Shown: positions 14,483 through 22,616, numbered from the stretch's first letter. The stretch: 33,251 bases of DNA from Methanosarcinales archaeon (GCA_021108405.1 JAIOQW010000084.1:1-33251), one strand, 5' to 3'. A program made the numbers and translations. Notes: a model not told the origin generated them from the sequence alone.

Positions 14483-15265
14483 ATGGAAACTAAATATCAA
14501 TTTGATGGGAAGAGATATGAAAAATCATCTGAGCACCAAAGAGAATGGGGTAGTAAGTTGATCGAAGAATTAAATTTAAAAGGAGATGAGACTATTCTTG
14601 ATCTCGGGTGTGGAAACGGGCTTACAACAAAAGAACTCGCCAGAAAAGTTCCTAATGGAAAAGTTGTTGGAATTGACAATTCCATTTCGATGATTGAAAC
14701 AGCAAAATCTCATAAAACAGAAAATATGGAACTGATGCTTCTTAACATAGATGAAATGAATTTTGATAATGAGTTTGATGTCGTATTCTCAAATGCTACT
14801 CTTCATTGGGTATTAGACCATAAAAAACTTCAAAAGAATATTTACAGTGCCTTGAAACCAAACGGGTTTATGCGAATACAGTTAGCAGGTGATGGCAATT
14901 GCTCTAACTTTTTTGAGGTCGTCAGAGAGTGTATAAGTCTTCCGGAATTCAGAACTTATTTTGAAAACTTCACGTGGCCATGGTACATGCCAGATATTGA
15001 GGAATATGAAAAACTACTTTCATATGCAAAATTTGAGAATTACAAGATTTGGGGAGAGAATGCAGATCGCTATTTTCCAGACGAAAAATCTATGATTGGA
15101 TGGATCGAACAGCCAAGCATTGTTCCGTTTCTTGTGGTATTTCGAGAAAATATGAAAAAATTGTTTACAGATTCAGTAATTGAGAGAATGATTAAGAAAA
15201 CAAAACAACCAAATGGAACTTGTTTTGAAACTTTCAGAAGGATAAATGTATATGCCAGAAAGTAG
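14483..15265 (+). CDS. Class I SAM methyltransferase, trans-aconitate-methyltransferase-like (paralogue)
   Basis: The 260-residue protein is clearly a paralogue of the one at 894-1673. The same opening (FDGKRYEKSSEHQREWG), motif I ILDLGCGNG (residues 38-46), VVGIDNSISMIETA, VFSNATLHWVLDH, WPWYMPDIEEYEKLL, WIEQPSIVPFL and CFETFRRINVYARK run the full length. The shared length and conserved end rule out truncation. It is followed two bases later by a complete attC-like site. The substrate is probably a small carboxylate; Tam-like naming rests on fold similarity only. Confidence 0.88.
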   Translation: METKYQFDGKRYEKSSEHQREWGSKLIEELNLKGDETILDLGCGNGLTTKELARKVPNGKVVGIDNSISMIETAKSHKTENMELMLLNIDEMNFDNEFDVVFSNATLHWVLDHKKLQKNIYSALKPNGFMRIQLAGDGNCSNFFEVVRECISLPEFRTYFENFTWPWYMPDIEEYEKLLSYAKFENYKIWGENADRYFPDEKSMIGWIEQPSIVPFLVVFRENMKKLFTDSVIERMIKKTKQPNGTCFETFRRINVYARK

Positions 15266-15266
15266 G

Positions 15267-15370
15267 GTTCAACATTACATCCGGGCTAAACGGTTTCGTT
15301 CGGTTTCACCTTACTCCATCCAAATCCTTCCGTTTCTCTACAGGACTTCGTTTAGCCCTATATGTTATAT
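15267..15370 (+). other. attC-like site 7
   Basis: The left core GTTCAAC fits RYYYAAC exactly and the right core is GTTATAT. The arms GGGCTAAACG (15283-15292) and CGTTTAGCCC pair perfectly over 10 bp, the best stem in the array. The centre TTACTCCATCCAAATCC is a diverged form of the shared motif. Confidence 0.88.
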
Positions 15371-15479
15371 GACATTCCGAATCCCACCTTAAAAAAAGAA
15401 AGTTATTTATACATATTCAAGTGTAATAAATTATGGAGAAAAAAAAAGAGAACATGGTTTTAAGAAGGTGATTGAAAAA

Positions 15480-16109
15480 ATGAACAAACAAATATTTCTA
15501 AAATGGTTTAAAATCAACAGTTTATGTTTTATAGGTACCTTTATTATAATATTTCTTCTAGTCCAATTATTTCCCAATATTATGCTCGGATTTTGGGCGG
15601 GATGGGCTTCTTTAATAGAGCAGACAGGAACCAGGGGAGCAGCAGAATTTTCTCCTGATTTCAATACATTCATCAGTATACTCTGTAGAAACAGCATCTC
15701 AGTCTCTATTGTTTTTGTCGTCGGACTATTCTTACAGGCACCAATTTTGATGATAGTGTATGGTTCATTATATTCTCTTGTAGTTTCTCTTGCCCCGCTA
15801 ACGATTGGGAAAACCTTCACCTTTTTCGACTGGATTCTAATTACAACCGAATCACTTTTCTTGATAGTAAGCGCAACTTTCGCATCAACTCTTGCAGCGG
15901 AAATATTTGGAATAAAACCAGAGATAAAACAGTTGTTAGAGTATTGGAAAAAGCAGTTGACGGATTGGAAGAACCCCTGGTCATTTCCTGAGCAAAAAAG
16001 AAACTGGCGAATTGTGTTTAAAGAAAATAAAAAAGAATTTGTTTTATTTATCATAATAATCTTAGCATTGCTATTATTTGGAGCGTGGTTTGAAGTTTGG
16101 GGTTATTGA
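15480..16109 (+). CDS. SpoIIM/DUF95-like integral membrane protein
   Basis: The 209-residue protein has about five membrane segments (SLCFIGTFIIIFLLVQLF, ISVSIVFVVGLFLQAPIL, MIVYGSLYSLVVSLAPL, LFLIVSATFASTLAAEIFG, FVLFIIIILALLLFG). The order, with a conserved-looking RNSISV...FGI region, resembles stage II sporulation protein M (DUF95) proteins, which are widespread in archaea and not tied to sporulation there. ATG 15480 follows AGAAGGTG about ten bases earlier; a GTG at 15468 is possible. It is followed by the ICMT-like gene and shares a cassette with it. Confidence 0.68.
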   Translation: MNKQIFLKWFKINSLCFIGTFIIIFLLVQLFPNIMLGFWAGWASLIEQTGTRGAAEFSPDFNTFISILCRNSISVSIVFVVGLFLQAPILMIVYGSLYSLVVSLAPLTIGKTFTFFDWILITTESLFLIVSATFASTLAAEIFGIKPEIKQLLEYWKKQLTDWKNPWSFPEQKRNWRIVFKENKKEFVLFIIIILALLLFGAWFEVWGY

Positions 16110-16186
16110 AATGGAAATCAAAGTAGCTTTTTTTTTCATAAAAATAGAAGGAGCAAGCTTGAAGAAAATATTAAAAAGATAAAATT

Positions 16187-16702
16187 ATGAATTTCAGAAA
16201 AATCGAAAAATTGATGAAAGGTGGCTTTCTCTACTACATAGCGGGAGTCTTGCTGGTCCTGGCCTATCTGTTACTCTGGTTTTTAGATAAACCTGCTGGT
16301 ATCGATGAGCTATGGTATGCCGGATGGATGATCTTTGCGGTCGGACTTGTCCTAATTTTTCTGCCTATGTTTGTTTTTCGCAATAAGGGCAAGGTGAAAA
16401 AGGAAAAGGATTGGACCAAGACCTCAGTCCTTGTTGATACAGGAATATATTCCATTGTTCGACATCCGCTCTATCTGGGTTGGTTACTCATGTACCTTGC
16501 AATTATTTTCTGGAGTCAGCATTGTTTGACAACAATTATTGGGATTATAGGCATGGCATGTGTCTACTCAATTTCAAAACAAGAAGACCAGCAACTCGTT
16601 GAGAAGTTTGGCGATGCCTATAAACGCTATATGAAATCTGTGCCGAGGATAAATATTTTAGTTGGGCTTATCCGATTGCTACGACGTAGAAATAAAGATT
16701 GA
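16187..16702 (+). CDS. Isoprenylcysteine carboxyl methyltransferase-like membrane protein
   Basis: The 171-residue protein has about four helices and the ICMT/PEMT signature GIYSIVRHPLYLGWLLMYL followed by KQEDQQLVEKFGDAYKRYM and SVPR. In this family the RHP and the E of the ExxL...FG..Y..Y motif bind SAM and the phospholipid or prenyl-cysteine substrate. It is probably a membrane methyltransferase of lipid or isoprenoid-like substrates; the exact target is unknown. It is the last gene before a complete attC-like site that starts eight bases after its stop. Confidence 0.9.
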   Translation: MNFRKIEKLMKGGFLYYIAGVLLVLAYLLLWFLDKPAGIDELWYAGWMIFAVGLVLIFLPMFVFRNKGKVKKEKDWTKTSVLVDTGIYSIVRHPLYLGWLLMYLAIIFWSQHCLTTIIGIIGMACVYSISKQEDQQLVEKFGDAYKRYMKSVPRINILVGLIRLLRRRNKD

Positions 16703-16709
16703 AAATGGT

Positions 16710-16801
16710 AACTAACTCCACGCGAATACCTGGCTACGCATCGCTCCGCCAAAAGTGGCTTCCGTTGGTCGCCAACTTCAAGTATTCGCGGGACGTTATG
16801 T
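16710..16801 (+). other. attC-like site 8
   Basis: The left core is AACTAAC and the right core GTTATGT. The arms CGCGAATAC (16721-16729) and GTATTCGCG (16782-16790) pair perfectly over 9 bp. The centre TCGCTCCGCCAAAAGTGGC is a diverged version of the shared motif. Confidence 0.87.
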
Positions 16802-16872
16802 GTAATTGAAAAAGTGCCAAGAATTTGAAAAGATTAATAAACATCATTTTTACTTTGTAAGGAATGAGTAAT

Positions 16873-17637
16873 ATGAAAATTATCAGTATTGATAAAAACA
16901 ATATCGACCAAGAACATATTTGTTGTGCTATTGGAAATGACAAAAAGAACAAAAGCAGAGCTCAATCAAAAAAAGATTGGATGAAGAAAAGATTTAATGA
17001 TGGATTAACATTCAAAAGATTTGATGAAAGGGGCAAGATTTTTATAGAGTATATGCCTATTGAAAACGTTTGGAAACCAATAATTGGGACAAATTTTATG
17101 GTCATTAATTGTTTGTGGGTTTCTGGAAAATTCAAGGGGAAAGGATTATCAACACAATTACTAGATGAGTGCATAAAAGATGCAAAAACACAAAAAATGG
17201 ATGGAATTGCTGTCGTTAGCAGCACGAAAGTAAAACCTTTTTTGACTGATAAAAAATTCTATTTGAAACATGGTTTTGAAGTTGTTGATTCAACTCCACC
17301 ATATTTTGAATTACTTGTGTTGAAATTCAATGAAAAAGCAAAGAACCCATCATTCACAGACAATGTAAAAAATGGCACATGTTCAAATAAAAAAGGATTT
17401 ACTTTCATTTATTCAAATCAATGTCCTTTCATGGAAGAATATGTTGAACTATTGTCTGAAATTTCCAAAACTAAGAAAATACCTTTTAAGGTTATAAAGT
17501 TACAGATTTATAAAGAAGTACAACAAATAGGAAGTCCTTTTGGAACACTTGGAATTTATTACAATGGTGAATTTAAAACTCATGAACTGATGTCAGAAAA
17601 AAAGTTTGAGAAGTTCATTGACGAAGTAAAAAAATGA
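16873..17637 (+). CDS. GNAT acetyltransferase with C-terminal YoaP domain
   Basis: The 254-residue two-domain protein has an N-terminal GNAT part (NCLWVSGKFKGKGLSTQLL, the acetyl-CoA loop KFKGKGLS) and a C-terminal thioredoxin-like YoaP domain (FTFIYSNQCPFMEEYVELL with a single Cys, then GSPFGTLGIYYNGEF). This fusion is a recognised family in methanogens and anaerobic bacteria. AAGGA at 16859-16863 is spaced correctly for ATG 16873; ATG 16864 is too close to it. It lies between two complete attC-like sites and therefore represents an intact single-gene cassette. Confidence 0.9.
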   Translation: MKIISIDKNNIDQEHICCAIGNDKKNKSRAQSKKDWMKKRFNDGLTFKRFDERGKIFIEYMPIENVWKPIIGTNFMVINCLWVSGKFKGKGLSTQLLDECIKDAKTQKMDGIAVVSSTKVKPFLTDKKFYLKHGFEVVDSTPPYFELLVLKFNEKAKNPSFTDNVKNGTCSNKKGFTFIYSNQCPFMEEYVELLSEISKTKKIPFKVIKLQIYKEVQQIGSPFGTLGIYYNGEFKTHELMSEKKFEKFIDEVKK

Positions 17638-17659
17638 TAAGAGACACTTTTTCAAAAGC

Positions 17660-17754
17660 ACATAACAGCGGCTATAAAGTTTCGCTTTGCAGTTCGCTTC
17701 GCTCACCCAAATTCCGCCTTCGGCGGAACTTCGCATACACTAAAAACGTTAGGC
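17660..17754 (+). other. attC-like site 9 (last complete site)
   Basis: The left core is ACATAAC. The right core GTTAGGC is a perfect GTTRRRY. The centre TCGCTCACCCAAATTCCGCC shows the shared motif followed by a tight CCGCC-TTC-GGCGG hairpin. Arms further out pair poorly. Confidence 0.82.
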
Positions 17755-17810
17755 GATATTGCTAAGAGCGAATTAGTATAAAATTTATACTTACAGGAGA
17801 AGTATAGATT

Positions 17811-17918
17811 ATGCAGTTTCCAGATCCAAATATTGGCTATGTATTCGGATATAAAAGCATAATAGTGGATGATGAAATTCGACTACTACTGACCAATCTT
17901 ATACGGATAAGCTCATAA
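17811..17918 (+). pseudogene. Short cassette-gene remnant (35 codons)
   Basis: An ATG behind AGGAGA opens MQFPDPNIGYVFGYKSIIV and then runs into the 62-bp duplicated leader segment, stopping at 17916-17918. The normal spacing from the preceding attC-like site (57 bases) suggests a real cassette start whose body was replaced. I do not recognise the protein. Confidence 0.4.
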
Positions 17919-17933
17919 GAGACGAAGGTACAA
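17872..17933 (+). repeat. 62-bp copy of 10816-10877
   Basis: 58 of 62 positions are identical to the copy in front of the methyltransferase at 11062. Here CTTATAC replaces GTTATAC, so the presumed half-core is spoiled. Confidence 0.85.
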
Positions 17934-18010
17934 TAAACATTAGGGAATAAAAATGGAAGAAGTAGAGACTATATATGAAATCCTGTCCCCACCTAAAAAG
18001 TGACAGTTAT

Positions 18011-18104
18011 GAGGATATTAAGAATGAACTGGTGAAAAAGGATTATAAAGTAGCAATAGAAAAAGTTGATTATGAATTTCAAAAAGGCGGGAACGAGATA
18101 ATTA
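18011..18104 (+). pseudogene. 3'-end fragment of the 11062-type methyltransferase
   Basis: The fragment reads KNELVKKDYKVAIEKVDYEF then QKGGNEI, matching the last residues of the 11062-11745 methyltransferase with a few changes. With the leader copy at 17872, it shows a second cassette copy from which nearly all of the gene is deleted. A tiny frame MEEVETIYEILSPPKK (17953-18003) fills the gap. Confidence 0.8.
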
Positions 18105-18188
18105 GCAGAAAAGTATGGTGCATCTCCTGAATTAATTGAGAAAATATATAAAATGATGATTGATTTTTTTATAGTATATAATCTGTAA
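18105..18188 (+). pseudogene. C-terminal fragment resembling a chorismate-mutase-like domain
   Basis: AEKYGASPELIEKIYKMMID then FFIVYNL is read in a different phase directly after the methyltransferase fragment. The wording SPELIEKIYKMMIDFFI resembles the last helix of AroQ-type chorismate mutase and isochorismate-pyruvate lyase domains. At only 27 residues the identification is tentative. Confidence 0.4.
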
Positions 18189-18198
18189 GATAATATAC

Positions 18199-18233
18199 TC
18201 AAGAAAATCCGACCGAAGGGAGGATTTTGTTCT
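18199..18233. repeat. Dispersed hairpin element (AAAATCC/GGATTTT)
   Basis: TCAAG, then arms AAAATCC (18204-18210) and GGATTTT (18222-18228) around GACCGAAGGGA, then GTTCT. A near-copy lies at 29254-29288. It sits between the end of the array debris and the membrane-protein gene on the - strand, where it could stop transcription. Confidence 0.75.
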
Positions 18234-18277
18234 AAATGAAGAAATAAAAGAATGTAAATCAAAATAAATTCGGAGTC

Positions 18278-18664
18278 CTAAGATTTGGTAAATAAATCCT
18301 TATTGTTCCATAATATAACACAAAAATAAATTATCAAAATTGCCTGGATCCAGGGAAAAATAGGATACCACCAAATTCCATTTTGATCTGGTATGGCCCT
18401 TATAATGTGTATGTATATTGGCTGAAAGATCATCCATATTCCACAGATAATACCTAACACTAGCCCTGCCTTGTTTCTGAATACGGTCAGAACAATCCCT
18501 GCAAAAAGGAGTATTGAAAACACAATGGTTATAATCCACCCAGGACCTTCCAACTTTAAAGATCCCGGTATTTCTCTAACAATCTTATGAACTAGCTGTA
18601 TAAGCAACATTGCAATAACTGCCTGTAGTTCAATGGGCAATTTTAGTTTATATTCCATTTTCAC
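18278..18664 (-). CDS. Small four-helix membrane protein cotranscribed with ArsR regulator
   Basis: The 128-residue protein has about four hydrophobic helices (AVIAMLLIQLVHKIV, WIITIVFSILLFAGIVLTVF, LVLGIICGIWMIFQPIYIHI, WIQAILIIYFCVILW). I recognise no family motif. Its start overlaps the stop of the ArsR gene by four bases, so the two are translationally coupled. It is probably the regulated partner, perhaps a sensor-linked or transport membrane protein; that is inference from position only. Confidence 0.78.
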   Translation of the reverse strand: MKMEYKLKLPIELQAVIAMLLIQLVHKIVREIPGSLKLEGPGWIITIVFSILLFAGIVLTVFRNKAGLVLGIICGIWMIFQPIYIHIIRAIPDQNGIWWYPIFPWIQAILIIYFCVILWNNKDLFTKS

Positions 18665-19008
18665 GTTCCTCTATGGCCTTCACATTTACCACAATTTTCA
18701 CATTTGGTAAATGCCATCTTGAATAATAAATCCATGTTTTCTTTATATTCCTTTAAGACATCCACATTGACATCATAGTAAGTATAATAGCCGTCTCTGC
18801 TTGATTCAAGTATCCCAACATTTTTTAAAACCTTGATGTGTTGGGATGCTGCTGGCTGAGTAATCCCAAGTTTATTAGCCATATCACCAACACTAAGGCC
18901 AGTCTCCATTTTCGACACTAACATTCTTATTATTCTAAGTCGTGTAGGATCTCCCAAAGCTTTGAAAACTTCAGACATTTCCATTACAATATTTTCTTTT
19001 GGTTTCAT
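18661..19008 (-). CDS. ArsR/SmtB-family winged-helix regulator with C-terminal cysteine tail
   Basis: The 115-residue protein starts MKPKENIVMEMSEVFKALGD and has the ArsR core PTRLRIIRML, the recognition helix region ITQPAASQHIKVLKNVGILE, and the wing RDGYYTYYDV. The tail CENCGKCEGH has three Cys and one His, a likely metal or redox site, though its ligands are not the classic ELCVCDL motif. The start is taken at 19008 because the protein family begins there and a TATA box and inverted repeat lie directly upstream; a longer frame up to 19128 would run through that promoter. It probably represses its own operon. Confidence 0.9.
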   Translation of the reverse strand: MKPKENIVMEMSEVFKALGDPTRLRIIRMLVSKMETGLSVGDMANKLGITQPAASQHIKVLKNVGILESSRDGYYTYYDVNVDVLKEYKENMDLLFKMAFTKCENCGKCEGHRGT

Positions 19009-19040
19009 ATAAGTATATACGCATAAACTTATATAAATAG
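19008..19040 (-). promoter_or_regulatory. TATA box and inverted-repeat operator of the arsR-like operon
   Basis: On the - strand CTATTTATATAAG reads as an archaeal TATA box about 25 bases before the ATG, implying a nearly leaderless transcript. The arms TATAAGT (19008-19014) and ACTTATA (19027-19033) form an inverted repeat with a 12-base spacer that overlaps TATA box and start, well placed for autorepression. Confidence 0.65.
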
Positions 19041-19079
19041 TTTTCTTTTTTAATAGTACATCAAATAGAACTTGAATCG

Positions 19080-19160
19080 AAAATACTTTGTATTTTCTAA
19101 TCTTCAGCTTCTTCGAAGCTTCAGTCAAGAAAATACGAGCGTTAGCGAGTATTTTGTTCT
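19080..19160. repeat. Cluster of dispersed hairpin elements
   Basis: Three hairpins lie in a row: AAAATAC/GTATTTT (19080-19096), AGCTTC/GAAGCT (19106-19120) and AAAATAC/GTATTTT around GAGCGTTAGCGA (19130-19155), with TCAAG before and GTTCT after the last. The same combination recurs in inverse order near 29290-29390. Confidence 0.72.
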
Positions 19161-19186
19161 GGATACACTACAACCACAAATTTTCC

Positions 19187-19519
19187 TTATTTCTCCAAAT
19201 CAAATATCAAACCAGCATTTTTATTATCAATCCGATTAGCTATAATAATATCATCCTTTATTTTATATTTTTTTCCACTATACCATTTTCCGGTAATTTG
19301 AAGCGTATCATTCTTTGAAACAAGGCAAATCCCCGGATATATTACAACAACTGCTCGACCTTCATATTCAATGGAAAAAATACTTTCATATTTTCCCCAC
19401 ACCCAGCCAAATACAATAATAAAAGGTATGCCCAAAAAAGATGTCATTCTTTCATAAATTCTCGAATCTACCAAAACTTCAGATTCAATTTTTATTATTT
19501 CAGGATCATTGGTCTCCAT
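19187..19519 (-). CDS. Hypothetical 110-residue protein downstream of uvrA
   Basis: The protein has an N-terminal acidic stretch (METNDPEIIKIESEVLVD), one hydrophobic helix (TSFLGIPFIIVFGWVWG) and a beta-rich C-terminal half (AVVVIYPGICLVSKNDTLQI). It may be a small membrane-anchored OB-like domain, but I recognise no family. The start follows AGGAGTGATAAT, a good ribosome-binding site, four bases after the uvrA stop, so it belongs to the same transcript. Confidence 0.72.
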   Translation of the reverse strand: METNDPEIIKIESEVLVDSRIYERMTSFLGIPFIIVFGWVWGKYESIFSIEYEGRAVVVIYPGICLVSKNDTLQITGKWYSGKKYKIKDDIIIANRIDNKNAGLIFDLEK

Positions 19520-19523
19520 ATTA

Positions 19524-22352
19524 TCACTCCTGATTATTCAAAACATTTGTCAAAAAAATTCCAGTATAAGACCCACTTTCATCAGCCACTTCTTCCGGGG
19601 TTCCTTTTGCAACAATCATACCACCCCGGTCACCACCTTCGGGCCCGAGATCAATGATATAATCAGCCGTCTTGATGACATCCAGATTATGCTCTATAAC
19701 AATCACTGTATTACCTGCATCAGTCAGCCTGTTAAGTACACTCAGCAGTTTTTTCACATCATCAAAATGAAGCCCTGTAGTGGGTTCATCCAGTATATAC
19801 ACAGTCTTCCCCGTACTTTTGCGGCTCAGCTCAGTAGACAATTTAATACGCTGTGCTTCACCACCACTTAACGTAGTAGCAGGCTGTCCCAGTTTAATAT
19901 ACCCAAGACCCACATCATAGATCGTTTGGAGCTTATTATGTATCTTTGGAATATGCTTGAAAAATTCAAGTGCCTCCTCTACAGTCATATTAAGCACATC
20001 TGCAATATTCTTTCCTTTATAAGTGATCTCCAGTGTCTCGTTGTTATAGCGGCTGCCGTGACACACCTCACACTGGATATATACATCAGGCAGAAAATGC
20101 ATTTCAATGGTAATGATACCGTCACCGTGACAGGACTCACACCGCCCCCCACGTACATTGAAACTGAACCTGCCTGGCTTATATCCTCTTATCTTGGACT
20201 CAGGGGTCATAGCAAATAGTTCCCTGATCGGAGTAAAAACATTAGTATAGGTAGCAGGATTGGACCTGGGTGTTCTGCCAATAGGACTCTGGTCAATAGT
20301 GATCACCTTATCAATCTGCCTGATACCTTCAATACTGCTGTGTTTACCTGGTCTGGAGCGTGCACGGTGGAGCTTGTTCGCCAGGGCCTTATTTAATATC
20401 TCATTGACAAGGGTACTCTTCCCGGAACCTGAAACTCCGGTGACGCATGTCATCACGCGCAGCGGAAAATTCACATCAATGTGTTTTAGATTATGTTCTT
20501 GCGCTCCTTTGAGAGTTAACCACCCGTTTGGAGTCCTGCGATTAGAAGGCACATCGATCTGTTTCTTACCTGCAAGATACTGGCCTGTTAGTGAACTGTT
20601 ATTATTGATGATCTCTTTCGGAGTACCTGCTGCCACAATTTCTCCTCCATGGACACCTGCACCGGGTCCCATATCTATAATGTAGTCGGCAGAGAGCATA
20701 GTATCCATGTCATGTTCTACCACAATGATGGTATTGCCCAGATCACGCAAGCGCTTTAACATCCCTATAAGCCTATCATTATCCCTGTGGTGCAGCCCGA
20801 TACTGGGCTCATCCAGAATATATAATACTCCTACCAGGCTGGACCCTATCTGGGTCGCCAGCCTTATTCGCTGAGCTTCACCTCCGCTTAATGATCCGGC
20901 TGATCTGCTCAGGTTGAGATAATCAAGTCCCACATCCATTAGAAAACCCAGTCTGGCATTGATCTCCTTCAATATACGTCTGGCTATATGCATATCACGC
21001 TCGGATAATGTAAGGTCATTAAAGAAATCCTTGGCATCTTTCACAGACATTTCTGATATCACATCAATAGTGGTTTCGTTAAGAGTCACTGCAAGACTGT
21101 AAGGTTTCAACCTGCGCCCTTTACACTGCGGGCAGTGGCTGGAGCTCATATACTGCTGGATCTTTTCCCGCATATCTTCACTGGAAGATTCCCTGTACCG
21201 TCTCTTAAGGTTGGGGATAATGCCTTCATATTTGCTATAATGCTCCCATACCCCGGGTTTATCTCGGGGTGTATACCTGAGGTTGATCCGTTCATCAGAC
21301 CCGTATAATATGATATCCTTATGCTTCTTACTTAATTTTTCAAATGGAGTATTGACAGAGAAACTATATCTTTTTGCAACAGACTTCAAGGTCTGCATAT
21401 AATATCCGTCAGGCGAATTACCCCAGGGATCTATTGCACCTTCCAGTATAGACAAAGAAGGATCAGCAACGACCAGGCCAGGATCAAAATCCAGGGTATT
21501 ACCCAGGCCCTGACAGCGAGGACACGCTCCCCTCGGGTTATTAAAAGAGAACATGGCAGGTTCTAATGCATCAAAACTTAGTTGGCAGTGGGCACATGAA
21601 AGATGTTCGGAAAACAGCAGTTCACGTTCATCATCCACGACCTGCACCATTACCACACCGCCACCTACATGTAGTGCAGTCTCTACCGAATCGGCCAAAC
21701 GCTCTTTTATGCCATCCTTTATTATTAGTCGATCGATCACTACATCTATGTTATGCTTCTGGTACCTGCCCAGTTCAATATCATCGTCCATTGCATATAC
21801 CTGACCGTCAACACGCACACGGCTGTATCCTTCTTGTTTCAGGTCTTCTAACAACTGGCGGTATTCGCCTTTACGGTCCTTCACTACCGGTGCCAGTACA
21901 TGGACCTTCGTACCTTCCGGTAGTTCTAATACGCGGTCCATGATCTGGTCAAGTGTCTGTGGGGCTATCTCTCTCCCGCATTGTGGGCAGTGAGGTATTC
22001 CTATCCTGGCAAAGAGTAGGCGCAGGTAATCATGGATCTCTGTTACTGTACCTACAGTTGAGCGCGGGTTCTTGCTTGTGGTCTTCTGCTCTATGGATAT
22101 AGCTGGTGAGAGTCCTTCGATATATTCCACATCCGGTTTGTCCATCTGTCCTAAGAACTGACGGGCATAGGCTGATAGGGATTCCACATACCTGCGCTGG
22201 CCTTCCGCATAAATAGTATCAAAGGCAAGAGAGGATTTACCGCTGCCGCTGATCCCGGTAATTACAATGAATTTATCCCTGGGTAGTTCCAGGTCTATAT
22301 TCTTAAGGTTGTGCACTTTTGCACCTTTGATGATGATCTTATCCTTTGCCAT
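19524..22352 (-). CDS. uvrA: Excinuclease ABC subunit A
   Basis: The 942-residue protein is full length for UvrA. It has the first Walker A GISGSGKS (residues 33-40), [20 protein letters not shown], the UvrB-binding region, a zinc module (CAHCQLS ... CPRCQGLG), the first signature [19 protein letters not shown], second Walker [10 protein letters not shown], the second zinc module (CESCHGDG ... CEVCHG) and the second signature [16 protein letters not shown] with Walker [10 protein letters not shown]. It recognises DNA lesions and loads UvrB in nucleotide excision repair. In archaea uvrABC is present only in some lineages, including Methanosarcinales, and is generally regarded as acquired from bacteria. 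uvrB and uvrC are not in the window. Confidence 0.98.
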   Translation of the reverse strand: MAKDKIIIKGAKVHNLKNIDLELPRDKFIVITGISGSGKSSLAFDTIYAEGQRRYVESLSAYARQFLGQMDKPDVEYIEGLSPAISIEQKTTSKNPRSTVGTVTEIHDYLRLLFARIGIPHCPQCGREIAPQTLDQIMDRVLELPEGTKVHVLAPVVKDRKGEYRQLLEDLKQEGYSRVRVDGQVYAMDDDIELGRYQKHNIDVVIDRLIIKDGIKERLADSVETALHVGGGVVMVQVVDDERELLFSEHLSCAHCQLSFDALEPAMFSFNNPRGACPRCQGLGNTLDFDPGLVVADPSLSILEGAIDPWGNSPDGYYMQTLKSVAKRYSFSVNTPFEKLSKKHKDIILYGSDERINLRYTPRDKPGVWEHYSKYEGIIPNLKRRYRESSSEDMREKIQQYMSSSHCPQCKGRRLKPYSLAVTLNETTIDVISEMSVKDAKDFFNDLTLSERDMHIARRILKEINARLGFLMDVGLDYLNLSRSAGSLSGGEAQRIRLATQIGSSLVGVLYILDEPSIGLHHRDNDRLIGMLKRLRDLGNTIIVVEHDMDTMLSADYIIDMGPGAGVHGGEIVAAGTPKEIINNNSSLTGQYLAGKKQIDVPSNRRTPNGWLTLKGAQEHNLKHIDVNFPLRVMTCVTGVSGSGKSTLVNEILNKALANKLHRARSRPGKHSSIEGIRQIDKVITIDQSPIGRTPRSNPATYTNVFTPIRELFAMTPESKIRGYKPGRFSFNVRGGRCESCHGDGIITIEMHFLPDVYIQCEVCHGSRYNNETLEITYKGKNIADVLNMTVEEALEFFKHIPKIHNKLQTIYDVGLGYIKLGQPATTLSGGEAQRIKLSTELSRKSTGKTVYILDEPTTGLHFDDVKKLLSVLNRLTDAGNTVIVIEHNLDVIKTADYIIDLGPEGGDRGGMIVAKGTPEEVADESGSYTGIFLTNVLNNQE

Positions 22353-22492
22353 AAAGATGGTTACATTTTACCTGATTAATAATAAATCCTTTCAACTTAT
22401 TTAAGGGCAATAGAAGAATCTGTGGATTATAATCGACAAACCATTATATTGATTATCGATAGTATTATCACATATTACCATTTATTAACCGG

Positions 22493-22502
22493 ATATATAA
22501 TG
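22493..22502 (+). promoter_or_regulatory. TATA box of the tRNA-Val transcript
   Basis: ATATATAAT preceded by ACCGG (BRE-like) is centred about 24 bases before the tRNA 5' end, the normal archaeal spacing. Confidence 0.65.
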
Positions 22503-22520
22503 TAAATAGAAAATCAAATT

Positions 22521-22594
22521 GGGCTCGTGGTCTAGTTGGTTATGACGTCGCCTTCACACGGCGGAGGTCCGGAGTTCGAATCTCCGCGGGCCCA
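22521..22594 (+). tRNA. tRNA-Val (anticodon CAC)
   Basis: The acceptor stem is GGGCTCG/CGGGCCC (one G-T pair). The D arm contains TAGTTGG. The anticodon stem TCGCC/GGCGG holds loop TTCACAC, giving anticodon CAC for codon GUG. The T arm is CGGAG-TTCGAAT-CTCCG with the TTCGAAT loop, and the discriminator is A. No CCA is encoded and there is no intron. The mtrA-like start codon lies 22 bases downstream. Confidence 0.95.
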
Positions 22595-22616
22595 TTCAGG
22601 GTTAGAGATTGTTGCA

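Noticed and set aside
15431-16054. Long - strand frame (207 codons)
   Set aside because: It is the complement of the SpoIIM-like gene, which has membrane segments, a ribosome-binding site and cassette placement on the + strand.
19524-22352. Several + strand frames within uvrA
   Set aside because: All are shadows of a complete UvrA with intact motifs.
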